Shown here one piece after another: positions 1 to 11,099 of a stretch of 64,000 nucleotides of DNA. Position 1 is the first letter of the stretch; every line of letters begins with the position of its first letter. The position numbers and the translations under genes were made by a program. Origin of the DNA: Datisca glomerata (lineage: Eukaryota > Streptophyta > Magnoliopsida > Cucurbitales > Datiscaceae); assembly GCA_003255025.1 (NCBI GenBank), contig QANY01004032.1, positions 1,916,756-1,980,755 on the forward strand. Direction: 5' to 3'. Below the pieces are notes generated by a model. It did not search any database. It saw nothing but the letters and a program-made list of their open reading frames with translations, and was not told where the DNA came from.

Positions 1-100
1 TTTTGAAATTTAAAGAATGGATTTTCCAAACCTTCATATTTATGATCCTGAGAATAGAGAAAGAATGGTAAAGGATTCTTCTCTCAGAATTTTTGATTGG
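1..100 (-). repeat. Direct repeat, copy 1 (viral polyprotein tail)
   Basis: Closely matches 6233-6330 with scattered substitutions and the same orientation. It is the start of the polyprotein tail region that is better preserved at 6330-5550, and it is cut by the window edge. Confidence 0.8.
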
Positions 101-565
101 GCTAATTTTTATGGATTTTATTTCTAAGAGGATATCTCTGTAGAAACTGAGATTTTTGTTATTATATAGGGACATAATGGAATTTGAGAATGAAATGGGC
201 TTTAGCAGTTTGTGCTAGATCTTTCAGATGAGCAAATGAAAGCTTAATATGAAAGAGATTATGATAATTGGTTAGTCAAGTGATTGAGCATTAAAAGATT
301 GAGTATTTGAAAATGGGTCAAATTGTTTGACCAGGGTTAATTGGTAATCGGGTATGAAGGACTCAAGTATTGTTAATTGGACTTAATTAGGAGTAGAAGA
401 CTCTTCTTTGATTTGGGCCTTAAGGGACAATTGTTGAGTCGAAGACTCTTCTATTTTTGAAACATTTATCGCATATTTTTTGAAAGTGATATTGATTCCT
501 TTTATCAAGAATTTCACAGCATGCTTATGACATTTTTGAAATTCATTAGGCATGATGAAGAAAGT

Positions 566-757
566 TCATTTTAGTACCAAAAATTCTTTTATTGTTTTAT
601 TTGAAAATTCAATTTTAGAATTTTCCCGTCTCAATAGATTTTCAGTTAAAATTCCATTATTTTTGCAAAACCCTATTTTCATACTTTTCTTATACCGTTG
701 AATTAATATTGTATTGAAGTCATACTTCAACCTAACATGTTCTAAAATTTCATCCAA
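566..757 (-). pseudogene. Short frame in the viral tail, unassigned
   Basis: A 63-residue lysine-rich frame downstream of the reverse transcriptase on the minus strand. By position it could belong to the RNase H or C-terminal part of the viral polyprotein, but I see no diagnostic RNase H residues. The surrounding frames from 1000 to 100 are full of stops. Confidence 0.3.
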
Positions 758-999
758 TTCATCAATCCAGTCATTTTTTGGATATTCAAATCCATTTTGA
801 CCATAATTAATGGATGGGTGTTTTGGACAAAATCTATTGTCTTGTCATTTAGCTTCTTGATTTTAAAATAATTTTGATTAAATATTCTCGCATTTACCTT
901 CTCATATTCTAGTAGGCCAAATATTGTATAAATTAAATATTAAAATCAAAATTGCTATAAATAAATTGTTACCTGACAAAACTTTATTTGGGAGGAATC

Positions 1000-1720
1000 T
1001 CAAAACATGTTTTGTATATTCATAATTAATTAAAAAAAATTTGATTTAATAAGGCAAATTGTATGAGATAATTTTAAATTCTAGAAATCTATTTTTTGAT
1101 TGAAATAATTTGATTCTTTTTGCAAAGATAACTAAAATGTTTTGTTTTATTATCTTGGCAAATAATTCAAAGTATTTCCAGTATTGTTTGTCATATTTAA
1201 AGAAAATGTTATTAATGTAAACAATCAAGAATTTCAACTAGTATTTTTTATTAAGAATGCAGTCAATTAAGAATTGATTAAAGAATTCTATCATTATATT
1301 CTGAAATTTACTTGGAGTAAATTTAAGATCAAATAGTATTATTCTCCATTTATAATGAACAAATATAATTTTGTATTTATCAATCCTATTTATTTGGATT
1401 TGCCAAAATCCAGATTTTACGCCAAATTTAAAGAATGCAACAACTTCTCTAAATCTGTTGATTAATTAACTTTAGGTTGTTATTGGATATTTTATCCATT
1501 CCAAAACATCGTTAAGGGGTTTGCAATTGATTAATAAACGAAGAATTCTTTGAAGAACAGTATCTTAAAGTTGTTCCTCAATCTTTCTGGATTTAAAAAA
1601 AGAAAAAGAAAGAAATTTTAATTTAACAGGTTCATCCATAGGATGAGTAATTATTTCATCATACTCTATTGTAAAAGGATACAACAAAGAAATGAATGGT
1701 AAACCTATAATTATTTTATC
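1000..1720 (-). pseudogene. Degenerate pararetroviral reverse transcriptase
   Basis: Reading across stops on the minus strand shows reverse transcriptase landmarks in order. First is a basic stretch with the sequence NCKPLNDVLEWIKYP (about 1550-1500). Then comes KSGFWQIQI, where the catalytic aspartate just before it is replaced by glycine (FGVKSG, about 1430). Next is FTPSKFQ (about 1310), and then YINN in place of the YxDD box (about 1220). A tail ending in LFQ and FLEFKI follows. Two of the three catalytic aspartate positions are therefore altered, and this copy should be inactive. The order and spacing fit Caulimoviridae and Ty3/gypsy enzymes. The tRNA-Met primer site and the absence of LTRs favour the former. 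Confidence 0.75.
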
Positions 1721-1878
1721 AGTCATATTTTTTATTAAGGCAAACGATGTTTTAAAACATACATTGTCTTGACAAATATGAACTTTGGGTATTTCATATT
1801 TGATATGTATATGAGTACTATTGCAGAAGACAAAGATTCATTTGTATTCTTGAAGTACTTGGGAGGAGCTAGTCATTT

Positions 1879-1938
1879 CCGCATACAATTTAAATCTACT
1901 CCTGAATTAACAAGAGTCATTGTTGTAAAATCAAAATC
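1879..1938 (-). pseudogene. Retropepsin-like protease motif, active site altered
   Basis: The minus strand reads TTMTLVNSGVDLNCM followed by a stop soon after. It resembles the viral aspartic protease signature with a DSG or DTG triad, but the catalytic aspartate is asparagine (NSG). It sits between the frame at 1959-2456 and the reverse transcriptase, the expected protease position. Confidence 0.6.
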
Positions 1939-1958
1939 TTGAATTATTTTTTTGACCA

Positions 1959-2456
1959 TTATACACAATTTCTTGATTTTGATATGATTAAGTATTTGGA
2001 TGAAATTATCATTATTTTTATTGTTGATAATAGGTTCTTTAATCTTATTAATTGAAATTGGGAATCTACTAGGTTATAAAATTCATGAAATTTAATTAAA
2101 CTCTTTATTAAAAGATTTAATTCTTCTTTTATTTTAATATTTTTAATTACTTTCTGAAGTTCATGTAGGATAACTTCTTTTTTATTTCCTTTACCCATAT
2201 TGAATTTTTTAAGGGTTTGAAAAAGGCTTGCGATATTGTTAGACTTAGTATTTAAAATTACTTTCCTAAGTCTTTCTAGGTATTCTAGATTTTTAATTTT
2301 GGTAATTAAATCCAACAAGAGATTTTCTTCTTGTTCTTTATTGTTATTTAGAACATTAATTTTTTGACAACAACGATCTCTACACCCCTTAAAGATGATT
2401 TTGAGGGTTACTATCATAACTGGAAGAGTTTGATTTTGAGGATTCAAGGTATTCAA
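1959..2456 (-). pseudogene. Viral polyprotein segment upstream of protease
   Basis: A 165-residue frame, lysine- and leucine-rich, with a GCRDRCC cluster near the start. A leucine-rich helical stretch follows (EENLLLDLITKIKNLEYL and beyond). By position it corresponds to the capsid-to-protease linker of a pararetroviral polyprotein. No canonical CCHC finger is intact, so the capsid assignment is inference. Confidence 0.45.
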
Positions 2457-2543
2457 ATTCTCCTAAATCATCACTATCACTTTCATAGTGTTCTATTGAC
2501 TTTACGATTCTAAACAATTCTTATTTTTCTTCATTAAATATTT

Positions 2544-2971
2544 TTAATTGATTTTGTCAGAAAGATTTATAAAATATTTTTCTTCCAGAGTTTTACTAGA
2601 TTCAGGTTTATGAAGATCATCAACTTTATGTTCAATTTTGTCTAATTGCTTATCTATTGTAATTAGACTTTGATTAGTGTAATTTAGTTGTTCAACTAAT
2701 TTTTTATTTAATTCTTCTTCCTTTGAAATCTTGAAAGGAAAATGATTAAAGAATTTCAATGGTTAATGTCCTCAGAGGATGATTTTTTAGTTTCAAAATA
2801 TTTTAATGTTTCTTCAACTTTGTTAACGTTTGAAGATTCAACAATTGTGAAAGATTCATAAGTTGATTCTAACCTATGGATTTCTAAATTTGAACTACTA
2901 TCATCTAATTCTTGAAGTTTATTATTAGTAAGTTTTTCAAATTCTGAACAATTATTTTGATTATCAATCAT
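2544..2971 (-). pseudogene. Two short overlapping frames, viral polyprotein
   Basis: Frames 2971-2756 and 2759-2544 (71 residues each) overlap by four bases and probably derive from one frame. The second contains heptad-like leucine, isoleucine and asparagine patterning suggestive of a short coiled coil. The first repeats the phrase RLESTYE found also in the frame at 3051-3770, which indicates internal repetition. No function can be assigned. Confidence 0.4.
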
Positions 2972-3050
2972 ACCAGAATAAGATGATTCATTAGTTTTTA
3001 AATTCTTTAATGTTTCTTTAATATTTAAAGATTCATTAATTATGGAATAT

Positions 3051-3770
3051 TCATAGGTGGGTTCTAGACCTATGAATATCTAATTCAAAGATACTGTCAT
3101 GGTTACCAACATTGACAGATGATTTAATTTCTAAATCTCTGAATGGTTCCTTAATACTATTTGAAGGTTCATAGGATTCTGACCTACAAGTTTCTTTAAT
3201 TTTATGTTTCGAAGAATTATGAATTATGGATGGCTCATAGGTTGATTCTAATCTATGATTATCTGATTCTGAGATATTGCCTCTTAAAGATTTTAACCTT
3301 CTAAGTATTTCTTCATCAGGAGTTTTCTCATAATGAAGTTGGAGAGATTTAAGGAAATCTTTATTAGGTTGAGAACTTTTATTATTAATTAGGATTTTTT
3401 CAGGTGGTGAATGACTGACAGTTACCACACTGGAGTCTTCCTTGACCCATTTAGATTTAAAAATTATTTTGATATTTTTCTCATAAATATCTTCGATATA
3501 ATCAAGGAAAAATATGTTAACTTTATATTTTTGCATGAATGTCTTCCATTCAGCGAGTATGATTTTTCTTTGATTCATATTATATGAATCTTTGAACCTA
3601 TTACGTCTATTTAAATTTTCTGGGTCATCATTGTGTTTATTTTGACTTGCCCAATCTGGTTTGTATTCTTGCTGCAGAATATTTGGATTCAATTTTTTTG
3701 AATTTTTGAATTTTTGTTTTAATTCTTTAATCCTAAAATCATGATCATTATTAATATATGATCCAGACAA
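3051..3770 (-). pseudogene. Longest viral frame, N-terminal polyprotein part
   Basis: A 239-residue hydrophilic frame. Its first 70 residues are basic, followed by an aromatic-aliphatic segment (AEWKTFMQKYKVNIFFLDYI) and then an acidic, serine-rich tail. The tail holds a RLESTYEPS repeat that recurs in the frame at 2756-2971. It lies downstream of the primer-binding site and upstream of the protease. I could not recognise a movement-protein or capsid core in it. It may be a divergent or rearranged N-terminal region. Confidence 0.45.
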
Positions 3771-3873
3771 GGAACTCTTAGGGGTATACTCCTTAACATT
3801 AGAATTAAAAGATTGGTAATTAATTTTATTAGATTGTTTATTATTAAGATTTGTCTGACTTTCTTGGAAACAT

Positions 3874-4200
3874 TCATTTATGTTCTAGACCTTTAATTTT
3901 TAAATTTTTTAATTCTTGCTCTATTTGAATCCTAATGGGTAATTTAGAATTGAAATTCTTATTTTTATTGGATATGTTCCATACCCTATCATTTACTTGA
4001 TTAAAGTCTTCAGAATGATTTTCTTGATCATCTGAAATGTATTCGAAATGATCATTCTGATCATCTGATGGGTATTCAAAATATTTATGATCTACTTGAT
4101 CATCTGCAATTTTAAAATATTCATCATCCACTATGTTGGATATTAAAGATATTATAGACCTAATGCTACTAGAAGAGCTACTTCTAGATAACCTATTCAT
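3874..4200 (-). pseudogene. Acidic viral leader-proximal frame
   Basis: A 108-residue frame, the first after the primer-binding site. It starts with a serine run, then three imperfect acidic repeats built on DDQ and YFE or HFEYISDDQ, then a short basic tail. It could be the start of the polyprotein or a small leader protein. Function unknown. Confidence 0.4.
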
Positions 4201-4637
4201 TGCTCAAAATAACTAAATTATTCTTATTATTGGGAATTTCATACTGTATTTTTGTTACTAATCTTGTGGTGACTTCTACAACCTCCTACTAGGCTTTACT
4301 CTTCTCCTTTTTGCCTCTACAACAACCCTACCCTTAGGATTTACGTATCTAAGAGATTTTACCTAGGTCCCTAAAGCTTAACCAAATAGAGAAGCTAGTA
4401 CGTCAGTCTCTGATGAACAGATTCACAGATTAGGCAAATAAATAATATAGATAAATAATCAATTATAAGAATAACCAGTCACTTGGGCGGAGAGTAAGAT
4501 TTTATATAAGAAATTATTCGTGTAAGCAAATAAGTAAACAATATTATCAATAACCAGCATAATAGGCGGTGAACAGTTTAATTAAGCAAAAATTAAGTAG
4601 AAACATTAAATGAACAGTATTTATCCCCACCAGGTTT

Positions 4638-4650
4638 GGTTCTGATACCA
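4638..4650 (-). other. Primer-binding site, initiator tRNA-Met type
   Basis: The minus strand reads TGGTATCAGAACC, close to the standard complement of the 3' end of plant initiator tRNA-Met. It lies about 310 bases downstream of the TATA-like box on the same strand and about 440 bases before the first sizeable frame. The preceding bases do not end in CA, so this does not look like an LTR boundary. That supports a pararetrovirus over an LTR element. Confidence 0.75.
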
Positions 4651-4960
4651 AAAGGCACAGAATTGAACAGTATTTAAGAGCGGGTATTAAGAAGCAAGAA
4701 GATAAACAGTTAAAACTGTATTAATAAACATTAATTACAAAAACTGTGTTAGGGTGTAAGATTAAAGACTTACACAAATAGAGTTTATTGGCAGCAATAA
4801 ATTTGTGCTCCCGCTCATTAATTTATGTTGAAGAAAAAGAAGAAGAAAAGATTTACAAAAGAGGAGTAGAAGAAGAAAGCTTTGTTTCACAAAATAAGTT
4901 TTAGCTATCAAATATTAAGAGTTGTAAAATGAGTTCTGATTCACAAATGGGAGAGACTGG

Positions 4961-4970
4961 CTATTTATAG
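4961..4970 (-). promoter_or_regulatory. Viral TATA-like box
   Basis: CTATAAATAG on the minus strand, upstream of the primer-binding site and of a pyrimidine-rich leader (about 4880-4820). It is placed where a full-length pararetroviral transcript would start. Confidence 0.5.
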
Positions 4971-5549
4971 CTAATGAAAGTGGACTTCACCAGAAACCCA
5001 TCACTTACCTGAACTATTCTATTCTATAAAAATAAAAATATTTTGCATGCTTACTTTTGACTAAGAATAGTAAAAAGTGTAAATAGTTGCCTAATAATTT
5101 GACAACTAGTATAATTATTACAGAAAAAGATAAAAATATAAAGATTCCTCGATAATCATTATCTTGATCTTCGTGACTTCATAATTACTCTGTCATGATT
5201 GTTTGTGGTTGAAATGTCATTGAGACTGTTGCACATTAGATCCATTGATAATTGTTATATTGGATTATTGTGTCTTTTTTGATTTGTTGGAGAAATCATA
5301 ATTACTGTTTGAAAAGTTCATTGTGACTATTGCCATTGTTTGCTTTTCTTGAAGATCATTATGATCGTTGCATTGTGCTGAGTTGTCAGATCAATTGATT
5401 CTTGGATCTTATTCTAACACTGGCATTTTGCCAAAGACAAATCCGTTTGTTTACTGGTTAATTCAGATCTATCCATTATCACTAGGATCAATACTTTTGA
5501 ATAGGACCTTCAATTGCTGAGGGGTAATTGATCTATTTGGATTTTTGAT

Positions 5550-6120
5550 TTAGTTTGGTGACTTAGACTCTGTAGGTGATTCAAAGTTTGGTTCATTATT
5601 ATCTTCTAAAAGGAGAAGTAGAATTAATCCTTCCTCTAATTTGAGTTTAGGCTTGGTGGTCTTTGATTTACCCTTTGAATAGGGTTTGGACTCAAGATTT
5701 GATTTGAGTTTAGAAGAATTTGGACTGGATAGTTTTATTTGTGGGGCTACGTCAATGGGATTATCAAATTTTAATGGAGCTTGGATAAATGGATTTGCTA
5801 GTCCCATATTGGGTTGGATACTTGAAAATTCATGGTTGATGGATGCAATAATTTTATGGGTATTCAATTTATCCCACCATTTAGTAAATATGGTTTGGTG
5901 GGATTTTATTTTCAACCGAGTATTGGCATTTCAAAATACATGATATTTTGTATTTGTTTGTAAAACTAAGTATTTGGGGAAGGAAACCTCAGTTGGTGAG
6001 GGCTTATAAACCTCTAAAAATAAATTGAACCATTGTTGTAAATCAATTGAAAAACGTTTTAAGGCAAGACCATGAATGGACCACCATTTTGAGAACTGAT
6101 TTGAAAAATCAATTTTGAAA
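5550..6120 (-). pseudogene. Polyprotein tail with twin KWW motifs
   Basis: The minus strand is readable from about 6120 through one stop near 5938 to the end of the frame at 5550. Two similar motifs, FSKWWSIHG and FTKWWDKLN, occur about 60 residues apart, each after a short aromatic-hydrophobic stretch, which suggests a duplicated module. The final third is lysine- and serine-rich. The intergenic region with the TATA box follows. This is the better-preserved copy of the segment that begins again at 1-100. Confidence 0.5.
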
Positions 6121-6232
6121 TTGTTATCAAAATTTAAAAATCAAAAGTGAGAAAAGTCACTACTTTGATGCAAGAAAATCTCGTGCCATGCATCAATACA
6201 GTTAAAATAATTATTATTTTTATTTAAAAGTA

Positions 6233-6330
6233 TTTTGAAACTTAAAGAATGAATTTTCTAAACCTTCATATTTATGATCCTGAGGATAGAGAAAGAATGG
6301 TAAATGATTATTCTCTCAGAGTTTTTTAGA
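6233..6330 (-). repeat. Direct repeat, copy 2 (viral polyprotein tail)
   Basis: Partner of 1-100. Together they show that two copies of the viral genome, at least in part, lie in the same orientation. Confidence 0.8.
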
Positions 6331-6357
6331 TGAATGTTTTGAAGAAACTTTTGCCAT

Positions 6358-7527
6358 GTGTGGGTATGTGATAATAACTGGTCTCTCGACATATGAAAAC
6401 ATATCGAAGCATTGTCGGCAAGTCAATTGCTTCTGATTTAATTTGTTTATCTCATAGATAAAACAAAATTTTAATTAATAATTGTCATCACTAAATTATG
6501 ATCCACTTGGTTAACTACTAGGACTCCAAGTTGCAGATTTTTATTACCGCTCACGACAATACCTATAACTCATAGACTAGTTTGAGGACCATAAGAATAA
6601 AAATACTCATGGCTAAATAATTAATAAGCTCTACCGACCATACCTGTGATCAAATTTCTTAGTTATGAACTCTAATTAATTCCACAACAAAATGTAATTG
6701 TGAACCCTATCCATAGTTTATATTACTCGATGTAATTATCATCGATCTATTATTTATTATGTGTTGTCTCTCCATATTATAGCACCATGTATAATTAGAT
6801 AAAGTACTGTAATAATATTCATTTCTGATGTCTCAAATAAAATTATCAAAACTGTAATAATCCACTAGATTTACTAAGCGCTTAATTTACCATGATCACA
6901 TAAACATAATCTATCAAGAGGTACATGCCACTTACTTAAAAGAGTTTATGGACTCTATTATGGAGAATCTATTGCATATTCACTATCTAACAACTCAGTC
7001 ATTTAACCTACAAATATTTGACTTAAAGAATTTAACTATAGTATATCAAAATAATTGAACCATTAAGTATAAGTTTAAAAATCTCTCAAAGGTAAGAGCG
7101 CTCATAATATAATAGTAATGAATTATGATTTTCTAAAGATAGTACATTTAATGAAAAATAAACTCATTAGCATTTTCAATGCATTCCAAATACACTAGCA
7201 TATTAACCAAGTATTCTACTTAGAGAAAAAGCTAGTCACTCAACATGATAGACTTAATTTCTACAGTCTATCTTAATAAATCGCACAGCTTCAGTAGACT
7301 GTGAAAAACAAACATTTTTCAAGTCATAGAGAACTCTTGGTTAAATACATTATTTCTATGAGTTGAACTCCATATGACTCATAAGCTAAGTATTATTATG
7401 CTTATGGATCTTTTATAAGAATGTATCACATATATAATATAAGAATAAGTTATTTACTATTAATCATGAGTAAATGTCATGGTAAAAATAATAGAATTAT
7501 GGTGCTTGTAAGAGCGCAATCCTAACA
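6358..7527 (-). repeat. Possible solo LTR
   Basis: On the minus strand this block would start TGTTAGGATTGCGC and end CCCACACA, the TG...CA form of an LTR. TTTGCCAT (6350-6357) and TATGCCAT (7528-7535) flank it, an imperfect duplication that is longer than the usual 5 bp. The content is AT-rich without reading frames. I found no second copy in the window, so this is only a candidate. From 7536 to 8002 I see no recognisable feature. Confidence 0.3.
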
Positions 7528-8002
7528 TATGCCATCGAACCTTCACGTGGAAAGAAACAACATTCTCTCTCTGTCCAACTCATTTTTTTGTTAATGCACC
7601 ATCAGAACATTGTAACCAAACACAACTAATTCGGATTCTTCTCATTAGATTTTTAAATTGTACTTATGTTTAGTATAAAAGGAAGCCATATGGACAACAT
7701 GCCTTTTGTACAAAAACAAACATAACGTTAGCTAACATACACATTACGATTCAAGTAGAATTTCAATTTCTAACTTCACTGTTTACGTCTTTTCTAATAT
7801 TTCACTATGATGTATTTTAATCGCTCATATTTGAAAAGTAACATTTGGTGCTTTCATCTCTTATAAATGCAATACCGATAGTCTAACGTAGTTTATATAG
7901 ACACTAAAATTATTAATGAGAGAAGAACACGTTCACCACATGGTTCTTTCTAGTACGAATAAGGGAACAATGTGTTCAAAAAATTCGCATGAAATTAAGG
8001 TG

Positions 8003-8007
8003 AAGAG
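8003..8007. repeat. Target-site duplication AAGAG, left
   Basis: Direct 5-bp repeat with 36168-36172, immediately outside the two LTRs of the Tat-like element. Confidence 0.7.
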
Positions 8008-8207
8008 TTAAGATACTATATTTTGTCTGGCTCAATACTTTGAAAATACGCAATTTTGTTTACTCATATACTAGTTTAAAACTATGTATATGATTTGAAA
8101 ATTAGCTCAAAGACTAAAAATGAGAAAAGAATTGTCCAAGCACTAAAAAATAAAAAAATAAAAAGAGCAAAGGGACTAAAACTAAAAAGTGAAGCCATGA
8201 GTTTTCT

Positions 8208-8216
8208 TATAAATAG
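8208..8216 (+). promoter_or_regulatory. TATA box of 5' LTR
   Basis: TATAAATAG, with the same motif at the matching place in the 3' LTR (34196-34204). It is followed by a GA-rich stretch, typical for a U3/R border. Confidence 0.55.
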
Positions 8217-9285
8217 AGAGGAGGTCTTCACTTGAAAGGAGGATTGGAGAGGGAGAAAGAGAGGGAATTTTAGAGACATGTCTTCAGAAAATAGGAGATA
8301 CTTTTTAAAAGAGAGAGAAAGAGAGTCTTCATTTCTATTCATATTTCATCTTCTCCTATTCTTTTTCTTAAGTTAGTTTAAATTTCTTGCACTTTAACTT
8401 ACAATATATCTTGTTCATTATTCTTCATCATCTCTCTTCTCCATACTCATGTAGTTGCTATTTTTTGTTTTCTTTTTCATACATAAGTTGTTTGTTCATT
8501 CTTTATCATTTCTCCTACTCTTAATCTTAACTTTTATTTTCATGCATTGTTGATTTCTCTACAAGTTTGATAATGAGATATTTTTGTCATTAACTCAATC
8601 AATGAGGATGAGGATATAGCTTTTGAGGGATGCAAAATTAACTCAATGTGAATCAACCCTTTAATGGTTTGAAAGTGTACATTTGATAAAAACATTTATG
8701 ATAATTTCTCATACATAAAAATTCATAAAATAAAGAGTAAAACCTTCATACAAGATTATGCAAATATTTAAGCTTTGAATTTTTTATGTTCTTACAAGTC
8801 TTTTCTCCCTTTTTTTTAATTTTGTTCATCATTTTTGTGACACTTGTTTGAACTAGTTACCATCCATGATCATTCCTAGCAATGAAAGAATAAAGGGAAA
8901 ATAATAATTAGTGAACTAAGTAGTCCAAAATAAAAAGTGTATATTTATATTTCAAACAAAAATATTATATTTTGAAAGTTTTATTAATTTTTCTTTAGTG
9001 ACACTTGTTTAAACTAGTTACCATCCATGATCATTTCTTTGCTATTTGATTAGCAATGAGGGAAGAAATGAAAAATGATAATTAATAGATTATGTAGTAA
9101 AAAATAGTATGTACATGCCAATTATGTATGAAATTAAGTATTTTTCATAGAATATTTTATTTACACATAAAAGATTTATTATTAATTTATTTATGAAATA
9201 ATTATATATATACTTAAAAATGAAATTTAAAAAACAGAGGGTGACATCACCCTCTGTTGTGACTGTATTTTTTTTGTTTTTTTTT

Positions 9286-9743
9286 GTTGAAACTAGCAAT
9301 ATTGGAAGATTAATCAGCCAAAATAACCATGAGCAGCTATGATATTATAATTTTCTTCCGCTTTACAGAATATGTAACCTTCATTAGCAAATTCATTTTC
9401 TGTGCTTTCCCTGATCAAGCTAGAAGTTACGAAGGAACCATGCATAGCACTGAATAGGGAGCCACTAAAAACACCAGCTACACCTAACATGTGATATGGG
9501 TGCATAAGAATGTTATGCTCAGCCTGGAATACAGTCATGAAGTTGAAAGTACCAGAGATTCCAAGAGGCATATAGTTAGAAAAGTTTCCTTGACTAATTA
9601 GATATATCAAGAAAATAGCAGTAGCAGTTGCGACAGGAGCTGAATATGCAACAGCAATCCAAGGGCGCGTACCCAGATGGAAACTAAGTTCTCACTCATG
9701 ATCCATGTAACACGCTACACCAAGTAAGAAGTGTAGAACAATT
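9286..9743 (-). pseudogene. psbA: Chloroplast psbA fragment (nuclear plastid DNA)
   Basis: The minus strand encodes an internal part of photosystem II protein D1, roughly residues 114-267 by comparison with the conserved protein. It runs from IVLHFLLGVACYM to the FNN region. The motifs [27 protein letters not shown] and SLFSAMHGS are clear and keep the histidines of the electron-transfer region. It cannot be a gene: it is a fragment, has a TGA for tryptophan near 9695, a TGA for arginine near 9317 and several substitutions. It lies inside the 5' LTR and is absent from the 3' LTR. It therefore arrived after the element inserted, or was picked up by this LTR alone. Confidence 0.93.
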
Positions 9744-10577
9744 CCTTTTTTGTTGTTTATTTTTTTATTAGTAGATATGATGGTTTCTTTTTATTTTGTT
9801 TATATATATATATTACTTATTTCACATATTATTTCCTTATTTTCACCCTACATATTCTTTTTAAATTTATCATACATTTTTTTCATCTCTAACCTTTCTT
9901 TCCATTATTCTTTCTTTTTTATTTATAGTTGTTATCTCTTCTTATTTATTTATGTATTATTTTCAGATCGTCATGATTGTAATGTAATTATTATGTCATT
10001 CATTTATCATCAGAATTAGCGTTCATAAGTTAAAATCATAATAATTAGATGTTAATTTCATTATTTCGTTTACACAAAAAAATTTGATGACAGACTTGAG
10101 AATTTTTGGGATACCAAACTTCTCGAACTACCGAGGTAAGAAGTTATTTTTAAGATACTGAGAGTAACTCCAATAATACTTTGATTTAAAAAATATAAAA
10201 ATAAAAAATGAATTTTCAGTGGTCTTCGTACCACCCATTAAAGGTCATTGATTTTGTTCATTTTTATGATGCAAATGTACCAAATATGATGCAAATATAC
10301 CAAATTAGACATTCAAAAATAAAATTCTTTAATATTATTTTAAAATATAATTTGGATAGCATTTGATTAAATTTGGGTAACCAATTTAACAATAGGTGTT
10401 GTAGGGTGCTAATACCTTACCCACACACAAATGACTCCCGGACTAACTTTGAGTTTTCTTAGACCAAAATTTTTATTTTAAAATTGGTTGACCAATCATA
10501 CCTTAAAATCATTGGTGGCGACTCCGAATTTATTTTTTTTCAATCGTCGTTCTGCATCACAGGCACGTTGCGACAAC

Positions 10578-10590
10578 TTGGCGACTCCAC
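10578..10590 (+). other. Tat-like primer-binding site
   Basis: TTGGCGACTCCAC starts two bases after the LTR end. This is the primer-site type commonly seen in Tat/Ogre elements, usually attributed to tRNA-Arg; the tRNA match was not computed here. Confidence 0.6.
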
Positions 10591-11080
10591 TAAGTCCGCA
10601 ATTGGTCTAAGCATTTTTAGATCCATAGAGAATCAAGCCAAAATTTTATCATATTTTACCCTTTTGTGTGGTTGTTTGTTTGTTTATTTGATTCATTGTT
10701 TTTCTTATGCATGCTTGTAATTGTATATAGTTAACTTTTTTATGAAGCATATTTCTTTACATAACTTATAATTCCACACACATACACTAGCCTTATACCC
10801 GGGCTTTCGCTTTAGGATTAGCGAGAATGAGTAATGGAATGACTTCGTAAAAATGCGGTTCTCGTGCAGGCTCATGAAAGTTCTCACTCAGGTCAACCCT
10901 TTTGGGATATAATTTGGGGGCCTCTGTTACTCTATTCGGATAATAGTGCTGACAACCTGAGAGCCTATTAAGAGATTTGAGAGAAAACACATGCATCTAA
11001 GATTGAGAATTTTTTTGATAGAAATAGAGATTCTTAGAGCCTATCTCATGACCAATGTTTGATACAAATATAGATTCTGC
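10591..11080 (+). other. Tat-like leader, non-coding
   Basis: The stretch between the primer site and the first coding trace. No convincing frame on either strand. It contains CCCGGGCTTTCGC near 10800 and otherwise unremarkable AT-rich sequence. Confidence 0.4.
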
Positions 11081-11099
11081 TTAAATATGGTATTACCTC

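Larger units (their letters stand above)
1..6349 (-). mobile_element. Endogenous pararetrovirus remnant (Caulimoviridae-like)
   Basis: A decayed viral insertion read on the minus strand. Seen in order from high to low coordinates: a polyprotein tail with two KWW motifs (6120-5550), an intergenic stretch with a TATA-like box (4961-4970), a primer-binding site matching initiator tRNA-Met (4638-4650), several short lysine- and acid-rich reading frames (4200-1959), a retropepsin-like motif (about 1879-1938) and a reverse transcriptase (about 1570-1000). Positions 1-100 recur at 6233-6330, so the polyprotein tail is present at both ends. That is what head-to-tail copies of a circular genome would give. 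The roughly 6.2-kb spacing is shorter than a usual 7-9 kb genome, so deletions are likely. No flanking LTRs were found. All coding parts contain stops or altered catalytic residues. Confidence 0.72.
8008..10575 (+). repeat. Tat-like element 5' LTR
   Basis: Aligns along its whole length with 34012-36167. It begins TTAAGATAC (right LTR TATAGATAC) and ends TTGCGACA. Without the psbA insertion at about 9286-9743 it is about 2.1 kb, the same as the right LTR. The expected TG start is mutated in both copies. Confidence 0.85.

Noticed and set aside
5686..5943. 85-residue plus-strand frame
   Set aside because: Shadow of the viral polyprotein tail on the minus strand.
9314..9610. Open frame resembling photosystem II D1 as a functional gene
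   Set aside because: It is an internal psbA fragment with stops at both sides, no start region and no N- or C-terminus, inside a retrotransposon LTR.
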